Source: RZYY01 sp036794825 (lineage in GTDB: Bacteria > Bacteroidota > Bacteroidia > Bacteroidales > 4484-276). From it: a stretch of DNA of 61,662 nucleotides. The notes under the pieces are model-generated. The model made no database searches and was not told the origin of the DNA. It saw only the letters and a program-made list of their open reading frames with translations. The stretch spans positions 1 to 61,662 of the forward strand of contig DAIRGA010000030.1 in NCBI GenBank assembly GCA_036794825.1. The letters run 5' to 3'. The position numbers and the translations under genes are program-made. How positions within the stretch are numbered: position 1 is the stretch's first letter; each line of letters begins with the position of its first letter. Shown one piece after another: positions 54,004-61,662 of this stretch.

Positions 54004-55338
54004 ATGGCTGAACAGATCAGCATTCCGGTAAGCAAGGTACAGCGCGCCAGCAGGTTTATAGGCACGGGAGTGAAAGTCGGCGGCAATTATCTGAAGCATT
54101 ATGCCCGGAAGACTTTCAATGGCGACAATTCACGCGAACAGCTTCATGAAGACAATGCTAAAGATATCTATCAGTCGCTCAGCCAGTTGAAAGGAAGCGC
54201 TCTCAAAGCTGCACAGATGATGAGCATGGACAAAAACATGCTACCGAAAGCTTACACCGACATTTTTTCGCTTTCACAATACAGTGCCCCTCCCCTATCA
54301 TACCCATTGATTATCAATACGTTTAAAAACTCTCTGGGGAAAACGCCAAGGGAGGTTTTCGATACTTTTACTCAAAAAGCAACCAATGCAGCCTCCATCG
54401 GGCAGGTGCACACCGCTACCCTGAACGGAAAAAAGCTGGCTGTTAAAATTCAATATCCCGGAGTTGGAGAAAGCGTGGATTCTGACCTTGCAATGATTAA
54501 GCCGCTGGCAAAGAAAATTGCCAATGTCAGCGAAAGCGAATACAACCATTATATGGAAGAGGTAAGGGAGCGTCTGCGCGAGGAAACCGATTACCAACTT
54601 GAGCTGCAACGCTCAATGGAGATCAGCAGATTATGCAAAAGTAATGTTGACAATCTCTACTTTCCGACTTATTATCCTGAGCTTTCATCATCGAAAATCA
54701 TCACCATGGACTGGCTGGAAGGGTTGCATCTGAAGGAGTTCCTGGCAACCAATCCATCGCAGATAATCCGTAACAAAATCGGGCAGGCCCTTTGGGATTT
54801 TGTCAATTTCCAGGTACACCAACTCAAAATGGTCCATGCCGATCCTCATCCCGGGAATTTTTTATTTGGCGCCGATGGCAGTGTTGGTGTAATTGATTTT
54901 GGTTGTATAAAGGTCATTCCCCACGATGTTTACCAAAATTATTTCCGGCTTTTCATTCCGGGTGTTCTCGACAACTCTGAACTGATGATTGACCTTTTTC
55001 AGAAAAATGAGTTCCTCTATTCCGATGACACCCAAAAGGAGCAAAAACTTTTCATCCCCCTCTTTAAGGAAATTATTTCGCTGATTTCTATGCCTTTTAA
55101 ACGCAAAGAGTTCGATTTCGGCAATGACGAATTTTTCAGCAAAATTTATGCTTTTGGAGACGAAATCTACAACAATAAAGATGTAAGGAAGTCTAAGACT
55201 GCGCGCGGTTCGAAACATCTGCTTTACCTCAACCGCACTTATTTTGGGTTATATACGATTTTGAATGACCTCAGGGCAAAAGTTGAGATCAAGGCGAAGT
55301 TTCAACCTGAATTTTTGCTGAATTTAACAGCAACCTGA
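54004..55338 (+). CDS. ABC1/AarF/UbiB-type atypical kinase
   Basis: This 444-residue protein belongs to the ADCK/UbiB family of atypical kinase-fold ATPases, which affect isoprenoid quinone or lipid metabolism at the membrane. The Ala-rich loop is NAASIGQVHTATL, the nucleotide lysine sits in KLAVKIQYPGV, the catalytic loop is MVHADPHPGNFLF and the metal Asp is in GVIDFGC. The KxGQ helix motif reads KAAQ (residues 68-71), with Ala in place of the usual Gly. It is co-transcribed with the TetR-like gene. Confidence 0.88.
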   Translation: MAEQISIPVSKVQRASRFIGTGVKVGGNYLKHYARKTFNGDNSREQLHEDNAKDIYQSLSQLKGSALKAAQMMSMDKNMLPKAYTDIFSLSQYSAPPLSYPLIINTFKNSLGKTPREVFDTFTQKATNAASIGQVHTATLNGKKLAVKIQYPGVGESVDSDLAMIKPLAKKIANVSESEYNHYMEEVRERLREETDYQLELQRSMEISRLCKSNVDNLYFPTYYPELSSSKIITMDWLEGLHLKEFLATNPSQIIRNKIGQALWDFVNFQVHQLKMVHADPHPGNFLFGADGSVGVIDFGCIKVIPHDVYQNYFRLFIPGVLDNSELMIDLFQKNEFLYSDDTQKEQKLFIPLFKEIISLISMPFKRKEFDFGNDEFFSKIYAFGDEIYNNKDVRKSKTARGSKHLLYLNRTYFGLYTILNDLRAKVEIKAKFQPEFLLNLTAT

Positions 55339-55340
55339 TT

Positions 55341-56570
55341 TTAGAAAAACAGGTAGGCGATAAAAATGGAGGCAATGATACCGGCAAAATCAGCAATAAG
55401 TCCACAGGTTACTGCATAGCGAGTTTTCCGGATTGATACTGAACCAAAATAGACCGCCAGAATGTAAAATGTAGTGTCGGTTGAACCCTGGAAAGTAGCT
55501 GCAAGCCTGCCGACAAATGAATCAGCGCCAAAGGTATTCATGGCGTCCACCATCATGCCGCGTGCGCCGGCGCCACTCAACGGTTTCATGAATGCTGTCG
55601 GCAGTGCCGGTACAAAATCATTATTAATACCCAGTTGAGCCACTGTCCATCCAATTCCATCAATAATGAAATCCATTGCCCCTGAAGCTCTGAATACACC
55701 AATTGCCACCAGAATTGCCACAAGGTAGGGAATAATTTTGATGGCAATCATAAAACCCTCTTTTGCCCCGTCGATAAAAGATTCGTACACATTCACCCTG
55801 CGAACGAGGGCGAGGGCAATGAAAGAGATGATAATTGAGAAAAGGATGATATTGCTGGCAACCGACGAAATTACGCTGATTTGTTGCTGGGGAATAATCG
55901 TGAAGTACCAGATAATCAACGACACGAGTAAAGTAAAGCCACCCAGGTAAGCCAGCACAATCTTATTCAGGAGGTTTATGCGCTGCATGACAGCTACCGA
56001 AATTATCCCGGCCATTGTGGAGAAAAAGGTGGCAAGCAATATCGGGATAAAAATATCTGACGGATCGGCGGCTCCCAGCTGAGCCCGGTAAACCATTATG
56101 CTGATTGGAATAATGGTTAGCCCTGAGGTGTTGAGTACCAGGAACATTATCATCGAGTTGGTGGCAGTATCTTTTTGAGGATTAAGCTCCTGCAACTGGG
56201 TCATGGCTTTCAGTCCGAGTGGGGTAGCTGCATTGTCGAGGCCAAGCATATTGGCTGCCAGATTCATCATTATCGAACCGGTTACAGGATGATCTTTCGG
56301 GATTTCGGGAAATAACTTCCTGAAAAGCGGTCCCACGACCTTTGCCATCACCCGCACAACGCCACCATTTTCCCCTACTTTCATCAGACCAAGCCACAAA
56401 GTCATCACTCCGGTAAGTCCCAGCGAAATCTCAAAACCAAGCTTAGCCATGTCAAAAGTGCTTCCCATGATTTCCGGGAAAACGTTCACATCACCAAAAA
56501 ACAGCAGCTTTACAAGCGCCACTGCAAAGGCAATCAGGAAAAAGGCAATCCAGATGTAGTTGAGAATCAT
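55341..56570 (-). CDS. Fused SpmA/SpmB nucleoside-recognition membrane protein
   Basis: This 409-residue multi-pass protein joins two 'Gate'/nucleoside-recognition domains that are separate SpmA and SpmB proteins in Firmicutes. The first half has NMLGLDNAATPLGLKAMTQLQELNP; the second has PTAFMKPLSGAGARGMMVDAM and FQGSTDTTFYILAVYFGSVSI. In sporulating bacteria these affect spore dehydration; in Bacteroidota the role is unknown. Its ATG overlaps the stop of the upstream RAYT gene in an ATGA, which implies translational coupling or a recent junction. Confidence 0.88.
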   Translation of the reverse strand: MILNYIWIAFFLIAFAVALVKLLFFGDVNVFPEIMGSTFDMAKLGFEISLGLTGVMTLWLGLMKVGENGGVVRVMAKVVGPLFRKLFPEIPKDHPVTGSIMMNLAANMLGLDNAATPLGLKAMTQLQELNPQKDTATNSMIMFLVLNTSGLTIIPISIMVYRAQLGAADPSDIFIPILLATFFSTMAGIISVAVMQRINLLNKIVLAYLGGFTLLVSLIIWYFTIIPQQQISVISSVASNIILFSIIISFIALALVRRVNVYESFIDGAKEGFMIAIKIIPYLVAILVAIGVFRASGAMDFIIDGIGWTVAQLGINNDFVPALPTAFMKPLSGAGARGMMVDAMNTFGADSFVGRLAATFQGSTDTTFYILAVYFGSVSIRKTRYAVTCGLIADFAGIIASIFIAYLFF

Positions 56571-57232
56571 GGGTTGTTATGTTGAAAATTTTGATCAGGA
56601 CTGAAAAATGTATCCCCAGGCCAGTTAGATGGATTGTTGAGGATGTAATTGAAGACGTTAAGAAATGATTGATTATCAAGAATAACCGAATCATGAAAAC
56701 GCGTTTGCCAAACCGGTTTACCCGGAGAATTTCGCAATTGATTAATCCGCGATGTTGCCGCCGATTTAAACCCCGCAACAAACGATGAAATTGATTTCGG
56801 AACGCGGTATGCGACGCCGTATCGGTCGTTTCGTAGAGACGCACGGCCGTGCGTCTCTACAATACGGCCGTGCGTTTCTGCGGCGCCGCCGTGCGTTTCC
56901 GGACGTTCATTCGGAGACGCACGGCCGTGCGTCTCTACGGCGCCGACGTGCGTTTCATTATTTTCGATGCGTAAAATTGCATGGATATGATTTGGCATGA
57001 TCACGTAAATTTCGCAAAATAATTCATTGCGGATTTCAAACGATTTCTCCCATTCCTCCTCGACGATTTTGCCAAATACGGATAAAATCAATTGCCCGTT
57101 TTTGATTGATCCCAACATATTTTCCCGGTTCTTGATGCAAATTGTAATGAAATAAATGCCATCCGATGAATAATCCCACCATTGTGCCCGCGCAGAAGGT
57201 ATCCGGTATTTATCCCTGAATAGATCAGCCAT
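56567..57232 (-). CDS. REP-associated tyrosine transposase (RAYT, IS200-like) with internal repeat array
   Basis: This 221-residue protein is of the Y1-HUH (TnpA_REP) family, which nicks and rejoins REP-type palindromes as single strands. The metal-binding HUH motif is His82-Ile-His84 in IMPNHIHAIL. The probable catalytic Tyr is Tyr196 in FNYILNNPSNWPGD, and WQTRFHDSVI is a family block. Between them residues 93-136 are an unusual insert of five ETH-units (at 93, 100, 112, 119, 126), encoded by palindromic DNA (see 56825-56956). The reading frame is intact through the insert. The usual RAYT lacks this insert. It follows the amidohydrolase gene by 32 bases. Confidence 0.88.
   Translation of the reverse strand: MADLFRDKYRIPSARAQWWDYSSDGIYFITICIKNRENMLGSIKNGQLILSVFGKIVEEEWEKSFEIRNELFCEIYVIMPNHIHAILRIENNETHVGAVETHGRASPNERPETHGGAAETHGRIVETHGRASLRNDRYGVAYRVPKSISSFVAGFKSAATSRINQLRNSPGKPVWQTRFHDSVILDNQSFLNVFNYILNNPSNWPGDTFFSPDQNFQHNNP
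56825..56956. repeat. Palindromic repeat array inside the RAYT coding sequence
   Basis: The DNA holds a perfect 28-base palindrome at 56833-56860 (half-site GTAGAGACGCACGG then its complement), and a second, partly degenerate one with 22 perfect bases at 56914-56935. Shorter degenerate units with the core ACGGCCGTGCGT or CGTGCGTTTC lie between. Spacings are multiples of three (21 and 36 bases), so the host frame is kept and yields repeated ETHGR residues. Copies of this GC-rich palindrome type are widespread in Bacteroidota. Confidence 0.85.
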
Positions 57233-57264
57233 TAAATCAATATTATAGATATTCTATTTTAAAT

Positions 57265-58914
57265 TTAATCTGGTACTGAAAACACCTCTTCTCCCCCAAC
57301 AAATGTCATTAAAACTTTTGCTGTTGGTATCTGATCTGCTTTAATTTGCATAATGTCTTTGTCGAGCACTACGAAATCAGCCAGCTTGCCTGGTTCGAGG
57401 CTTCCTTTTTCATTTTCTTCAAACGCCGACATGGCAGCCCAGATGGTCATCCCTCTTAGTGCATCCTGACGTGTGAGGGCATTCTCGATTTGAAAACCAT
57501 TTTCCGGCCATCCTTTCAAATCCTTGCGAACAACTGCGGCATAGAATGTATGAACCGGATTGATGCCTTCGATGGGAAAATCGGTGCCCAGCGGAAGCCA
57601 GCCATTTTGTTGCAGCAGGTAGTTGTAGGCATAGGCGCCTTTTATCCGCTCCGCTCCTACCCTGTCAACGGCCCAATACATATCGGAAGTGGCATGGGTG
57701 GGTTGAACTGACGGTATTATACTGAATTTACCAAACAGTTCAAAATCCTCCGGTGCGACTATCTGGGAATGCTCGATTCGCCATCTCAGATCATTTTTCT
57801 CTTTCAAAATTTCACCATAAACCTGAAGCATCAGCCGGTTGGCTGAATCGCCAATAGCATGCGTACATACCTGAAAACCATTATCATACGCTTTGTTGCA
57901 AAATTCCATCAGTGATTCGGGAGAGCGCAACAACAACCCCGGGTTGCCGGGATCATCGCTGTAATCCTTCATCAGTTTAGCTCCTCTTGAACCCAGAGCC
58001 CCATCGGCATACAATTTTATTGCCCTGATATTCAGCGTTTTGTTTTTCGTTTTACCCTTTGCGAAAAAAGCATCCAACGTTTCCTCTTCCGGAGTAAGCA
58101 AAACGTACATCCTCATTTTCAGCTTGTTGGATTGCTGCATCGAATCAATTACTTGAATTTCACGCTTGTTCAGCCCCATGTCGTGCACGCCGGTAAGCCC
58201 AACTGCAAAGCAATTCTCCTGGGCTGCCATCAGCGCTTCGGCCATCTGAACTGCGTCAGGCGGCGGGATTACCCTGGTAACCCGGTCTATTGCATTGTCA
58301 ATCAAAACGCCGGTGGGTTTACCATTCAGGAGAATTACATCTCCTCCTTCAACTTTAGTTTTTCCACTAATTCCGGCCAGTTCAAGTGCCTTTTGGTTTA
58401 CAACCGCAGCGTGACCATCAACCCGCGTAAGGATTACCGGATTATCAGGAAACAACTCATTCAGCTTGTCGTTCAGAGGGAAAGACTTCTCAGGCCAGTT
58501 GTTTTGATCCCATCCACGCCCCTCAATCCAATAGGTTGAAGGATATTTTTCGTGATGTGCCACCATGACCTGAAGAATCTCGTCAAATGACCGTGTTCCC
58601 GTCAGGTCAGCTCTTTTAAGTAACCCAAGACCATACCCGTAGAAATGGCAGTGGGCATCAATAAAACCGGGGTAAATCGGTTTAGTTTCCAGATCAACGA
58701 ACCTATCTGCAGTAAATTTCCCTAAAATATCGGCAGTAGAACCAATTTCCACAATGGTTCCATCATGAACAGCCATCGCTTCTGCCACTGTAAAATCCTC
58801 ATTTACAGTGTAAATACTCCCATTAGCAACTATCAGGTCAATCCTTTGCTTTTGGCTACAGGCCACAAAACTAAGCATGCTCATTATCAATGTCAGTTTA
58901 GTAAATGTATTCAT
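57265..58914 (-). CDS. Amidohydrolase lipoprotein (YtcJ-like)
   Basis: This 549-residue metal-dependent amidohydrolase is predicted to be a lipoprotein: the N terminus MNTFTKLTLIMSMLSFVACSQ has the lipobox FVAC. The TIM-barrel metal site is seen in DAHCHFYG (HxH), CTHAIGDSANR, RIEHSQIV and GTDFPIEG, and the small beta domain flanks it (LIVANGSIYTVNEDFTV; LADFVVLDKDIM). YtcJ-like enzymes hydrolyse amide or related bonds, with unknown substrates. Its ATG overlaps the stop of the ABC ATPase gene (ATGA), so it belongs to the transporter operon. Confidence 0.9.
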   Translation of the reverse strand: MNTFTKLTLIMSMLSFVACSQKQRIDLIVANGSIYTVNEDFTVAEAMAVHDGTIVEIGSTADILGKFTADRFVDLETKPIYPGFIDAHCHFYGYGLGLLKRADLTGTRSFDEILQVMVAHHEKYPSTYWIEGRGWDQNNWPEKSFPLNDKLNELFPDNPVILTRVDGHAAVVNQKALELAGISGKTKVEGGDVILLNGKPTGVLIDNAIDRVTRVIPPPDAVQMAEALMAAQENCFAVGLTGVHDMGLNKREIQVIDSMQQSNKLKMRMYVLLTPEEETLDAFFAKGKTKNKTLNIRAIKLYADGALGSRGAKLMKDYSDDPGNPGLLLRSPESLMEFCNKAYDNGFQVCTHAIGDSANRLMLQVYGEILKEKNDLRWRIEHSQIVAPEDFELFGKFSIIPSVQPTHATSDMYWAVDRVGAERIKGAYAYNYLLQQNGWLPLGTDFPIEGINPVHTFYAAVVRKDLKGWPENGFQIENALTRQDALRGMTIWAAMSAFEENEKGSLEPGKLADFVVLDKDIMQIKADQIPTAKVLMTFVGGEEVFSVPD

Positions 58915-59918
58915 TGGTTTGTTTCTAATTGTTGTAAAACTTCTTCTATGGTATTGTATTGCAATATTTTACCTTGAGCGATTAATTCAAATTTACCTTT
59001 TCCAACATTAATTCTTGTAGCATCACCTTGAGTATCATCTGGATCAATGATTTCGAATCCCTTCCTTTTCAGCGCTTTAGCCATCCAGTCATAGGTTGTG
59101 CCTGCACCCGCCAGGTAAACTTTTCCCCTGAAAACGGTTTCAAAGATAAATGTTCCCGTTTCAGCTTCGAACCTGATTTTCCTTTTATCAAAAAATGACC
59201 CGATTTCGCCTTTCAGAACAAGGTCTTCGGGTATTCCGGTAACGATCGGTCGCTCTCTTGCCATCAGCCATAACCGGTCGGCAAATTGTATGGCAAGATT
59301 AATATCATGGGTTGAGAGCAGAACCGCCTTTTGGTGCTCGCGGGCGGTGTTTCGTAGCAGTTGCATAATTTCTACCTTCCCCGGGAAATCGAGGAAGGCG
59401 GTCGGTTCGTCAAGCAGGATGAGCGGAGTTTCCTGTGCAAGCGACTTTGCAATCATCACTTTCTGCTTTTCACCATCGCTTAAAGTTTCAAATTTCTGGT
59501 GGCTAAGATGTTCAATACCTGTACTTTGCATTGCACTCTCAACAATTTTTACATCATTATCGTTCAGCTTTCCGAAATATCCCGTGTACGGTGACCTACC
59601 GTAGGCCACCATCGAAAAAACATTTATATTGCTGATTTCCAATTCTCCTGTCAGAACAATGCTTACCAGCCTTGATAAATCGCCGGGAAGCGTCTTTTCG
59701 ACCAGTTTTCCATTGATCTCAACAAATCCAGCGAGAGGGCGCTGCAAGCCGCAAAGCGTGCGGATAAGTGTGGATTTGCCCGAACCATTTGGCCCCAGTA
59801 GGCAGGTGATTTCGGAGCTGCGCAATTCAAGGTTAATATCTTGATGTAGAATGACTTCACGGTTTTTGTTAGTCTGAAAGCCAATAGATAGATTACCGGT
59901 GTTTAAAAGTCGCTGCAT
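58911..59918 (-). CDS. Iron/siderophore-type ABC transporter ATPase
   Basis: This 335-residue FecE/BtuD-like ATPase powers import through the adjacent FecCD-type permease. It has Walker A GPNGSGKST, the signature SDGEKQKV, Walker B LILLDEPTAF and the switch His in STHDINL. A C-terminal extension of about 90 residues (VYLAGAGTTYDWMAKALKRKGFEIID...) is beyond the standard ~255-residue core and is characteristic of a Bacteroidota subset. The gene starts 6 bases after the permease stop. Confidence 0.92.
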   Translation of the reverse strand: MQRLLNTGNLSIGFQTNKNREVILHQDINLELRSSEITCLLGPNGSGKSTLIRTLCGLQRPLAGFVEINGKLVEKTLPGDLSRLVSIVLTGELEISNINVFSMVAYGRSPYTGYFGKLNDNDVKIVESAMQSTGIEHLSHQKFETLSDGEKQKVMIAKSLAQETPLILLDEPTAFLDFPGKVEIMQLLRNTAREHQKAVLLSTHDINLAIQFADRLWLMARERPIVTGIPEDLVLKGEIGSFFDKRKIRFEAETGTFIFETVFRGKVYLAGAGTTYDWMAKALKRKGFEIIDPDDTQGDATRINVGKGKFELIAQGKILQYNTIEEVLQQLETNQ

Positions 59919-59924
59919 TGATTA

Positions 59925-60992
59925 CTAAGTAATTGATTTAAAATCATTTCGTTTCATAATCAACCAGACCACTACTGGCGCACCGATGAGTGAAGTTATA
60001 GCGTTGATGGGCAAAGCGCTGTCGAACCCGGGTAGCCTGGCAATGATGTTGCAAACCAGCGCCAGCAAAGCTCCGCAAAGTAAAGTACCTGGCAGTATTA
60101 CCCGGTGATCGGAAGTGCGGAAAAGGTTGCGAGCGAGATGCGGCACAGCTAATCCCAGAAATGCAATTGGTCCGCAATAGGCAGTAACTGTTGCTGTGAG
60201 AAGCCCTGTGGCCGAGATTATCCAAAACCTTGAAGCACGGGTATTAAGCCCGAGATTGACTGCATAGTTTTCGCCCAATAAAAGCAGGTTCAAAGGCTTG
60301 ATAAGTGCCGCGGAGAGAACTAATCCTCCAAGAATCAGCACTATAAAAACGCTAATCTGTTTCAGCGGCACATTGCCAAAACTGCCCAGCCCCCAGATGA
60401 CAAAAGCCTGCAAGTCCTCTTTCATGCTGTAAAATTGCAGAATTCCGACAAGCGAACTGGTTGTATAAGCGATCATTATCCCAAGGATCAGGATGATGGT
60501 GATGCTACGAAACCTGGCAGCCAAACAGCCGATTACAATTAAGATCAATAGCGATCCTGCAAATGCAGCAGCCACAACGGAAAACCTCCCGGTAACCTGG
60601 CTTACTGCCACCAGTGATCCACCTGGAACAGTGATAAAAAGCATCATTACAGCCACACCCAGGCTGGCGCCTGCGCTCACACCCAGCAACGATGGTCCTG
60701 CCAATGGATTTCTAAACAACGTCTGCATCATCAACCCCGAAACTCCAAGCGCTGCACCGGCCATTATGGCTGTAGCTGACATCGGCAGCCTCGTATGCAC
60801 CACAATTGCTTGCCATGACTGGGTTTCGGCTTCCGATCCCAAAAGAATCCTTATTATCTGAACAACAGGGATCGAGACGGAGCCAAGCAACAAATTAATA
60901 ATGAAAAATATGAGAATCAACAATCCTAATACAAATAATATCAGGCTGTTACGACCAGCGGTCGGTTGATATGTTCGCTCTGCGGATTTCAC
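59925..60992 (-). CDS. FecCD-family iron/siderophore/cobalamin ABC permease
   Basis: This is an inner-membrane permease of about 355 residues with roughly ten helices. Family blocks are LPMSATAIMAGAALGVSGLMMQTLFRNPLAGPSLLGVSAGA and LAVPHLARNLF. The frame is open to 61124, but that part runs within the binding-protein gene. I place the start at the GTG at 60992, which overlaps the binding-protein stop in GTGA and gives the usual family length. The cargo (ferric siderophore, haem or cobalamin) cannot be told from sequence alone. Confidence 0.88.
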   Translation of the reverse strand: MKSAERTYQPTAGRNSLILFVLGLLILIFFIINLLLGSVSIPVVQIIRILLGSEAETQSWQAIVVHTRLPMSATAIMAGAALGVSGLMMQTLFRNPLAGPSLLGVSAGASLGVAVMMLFITVPGGSLVAVSQVTGRFSVVAAAFAGSLLILIVIGCLAARFRSITIILILGIMIAYTTSSLVGILQFYSMKEDLQAFVIWGLGSFGNVPLKQISVFIVLILGGLVLSAALIKPLNLLLLGENYAVNLGLNTRASRFWIISATGLLTATVTAYCGPIAFLGLAVPHLARNLFRTSDHRVILPGTLLCGALLALVCNIIARLPGFDSALPINAITSLIGAPVVVWLIMKRNDFKSIT

Positions 60993-61662
60993 TCTAAGAT
61001 AGAATAGTAGTGTCTGGAATAGCCTGGAAGCAATTCCGGGTGAAAAACGGAGATGTAATCGGCAAGCAAAATCTGTGGTTCCAGTGGACCTTTTTGAAAA
61101 TATGGTTTTGAGAAAGTATTGCAATAGAGCATTTTACGCTCTTTGAATGCCTTGAGCCCGGCATATCGTGCATCCTCACCGAGGAGGTGCTGGGTGGTAA
61201 ATTCATCCTTCGAATAGACCAAAAACCGCCAGTAATCCACATCAATTCCCCGGTCATAAACGGTTTCAAAATCCAGCATCATGCTGCCAGTCTCTTCATT
61301 GTTTTCCCAGATGTAGGTGGCGCCGGCATCAGCGATCATTTTTGAGAGATAACTCTTACCCCCGGGCAGGTTCCAGAAACCTCCGTACTGCTTGCCGGAA
61401 AGAACTGTTGGCCGGTAGGCCACATCATCGGTCAATGCTTTTAAACGATTGTATTCGAGGGAAATAGAGTCGAAGACTTGAATAGCTTCCCGCTCTTTTT
61501 CAAACAACACCCCGAAACATTTAATCCACTCAGCCCTTCCAAGCGGATCATTTTCAAGATGTTCAGCCATTGGAACAACTGTGAGCCCGGCATTGCGCAA
61601 GGCTTCGTAATTCTGTCCCTGCTGCGTGGTAACCAGCACTGCCTCAGGCGAAAGCGGAATCA
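60989..61662 (-). CDS. ABC transporter substrate-binding protein (iron/siderophore type), partial
   Basis: This is the C-terminal ~224 residues of a periplasmic binding protein of the FecB/BtuF group; the N terminus with its signal or lipobox lies beyond the window. The visible frame continues through the edge (upstream of the GTG at 61639 it reads IPLSPEA), so the start of that shorter frame is not real. Blocks such as LRNAGLTVVPMAEHLENDPLGRAEWIKCFG, NLPGGKSYLSKMIADAG and a late LADYISVFHPELLPGY fit the family. It is the first visible gene of the importer operon. Confidence 0.85.
   Translation of the reverse strand, partial: IPLSPEAVLVTTQQGQNYEALRNAGLTVVPMAEHLENDPLGRAEWIKCFGVLFEKEREAIQVFDSISLEYNRLKALTDDVAYRPTVLSGKQYGGFWNLPGGKSYLSKMIADAGATYIWENNEETGSMMLDFETVYDRGIDVDYWRFLVYSKDEFTTQHLLGEDARYAGLKAFKERKMLYCNTFSKPYFQKGPLEPQILLADYISVFHPELLPGYSRHYYSILE

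Noticed and set aside
56825..56956. Possible CRISPR array or minisatellite
   Set aside because: Units are palindromic, unequal and without unique spacers, there are no cas genes, and the array is in frame within a transposase gene.
60993..61124. Long N-terminal extension of the FecCD permease frame
   Set aside because: It overlaps the conserved C terminus of the binding-protein gene and is hydrophilic and basic, unlike permease N termini; the GTG at 60992 gives normal length.
61640..61662. GTG at 61639 as the true start of the binding-protein gene
   Set aside because: The frame stays open to the window edge, and the family has a further ~100 residues plus a signal sequence upstream.

Overview
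This 61.7 kb window looks like a chromosomal segment of a member of the Bacteroidota, probably an uncultured or anaerobic Bacteroidales-like lineage. Four features support this. (1) Secreted proteins end in type IX secretion C-terminal domains (the CotH-like protein and the GH31 glucosidase). (2) Many genes have a TAnnTTTG box, the Bacteroidota -7 promoter element, just upstream. (3) SecA is about 1100 residues long and carries a SEC-C tail, and PiT and NptA phosphate carriers have PhoU-like tails. (4) There is an Rnf complex in the order BCDGEA. No plasmid, phage or CRISPR locus was seen.

Layout. 1-4914 is an accessory-looking stretch: an rRNA methyltransferase, a CPBP protease and a DUF6265 protein, followed by a RES/Xre toxin-antitoxin pair. 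It is laced with two families of dispersed repeats and several short palindromes. 4915-9119 holds a TlpA-type thioredoxin protein and a secreted M14 carboxypeptidase. 9120-15255 holds XdhC, PrmC, a YpsA/MoCo-carrier-like SLOG protein and two different phosphate transporters (PiT, NptA). 15806-25856 holds a P2-type ATPase with altered ion-site residues, YggS, PEP carboxykinase, SecA, CoaD and a cold shock protein. 26032-37808 holds a T9SS-secreted CotH-kinase protein, a TPR protein, GyrA, ClpC, an unknown membrane-anchored protein and a histone-deacetylase-like hydrolase. 37973-42070 holds an initiator tRNA, the GTPases Era and Der, an S4 RNA-binding protein and a class III aminotransferase. 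42083-47855 holds GH31, a DODA-type dioxygenase and a DUF4143 ATPase. 47955-53025 is the complete rnfBCDGEA operon. 53330-55338 is a TetR-like regulator paired with an ABC1/UbiB kinase. 55341-61662 is a minus-strand run: an iron/siderophore-type ABC importer (binding protein cut by the window edge, permease, ATPase), an amidohydrolase lipoprotein, a REP-associated tyrosine transposase (RAYT) and a fused SpmA/SpmB protein.

How the genes fit together. Most of the window is housekeeping (translation, secretion, DNA topology, proteostasis, energy conservation by Rnf, gluconeogenic PEPCK, phosphate and metal transport). The less ordinary parts are the RAYT gene, which carries in-frame copies of a perfect GC-rich palindrome inside its own coding sequence; the BIME/MITE-like repeat elements around the RES/Xre locus; the half-site array over that locus's promoter; and the P-type ATPase lacking two canonical Ca2+-binding side chains. 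I did not find a convincing wholly new multi-gene system. The RAYT/palindrome combination is the best candidate for follow-up.
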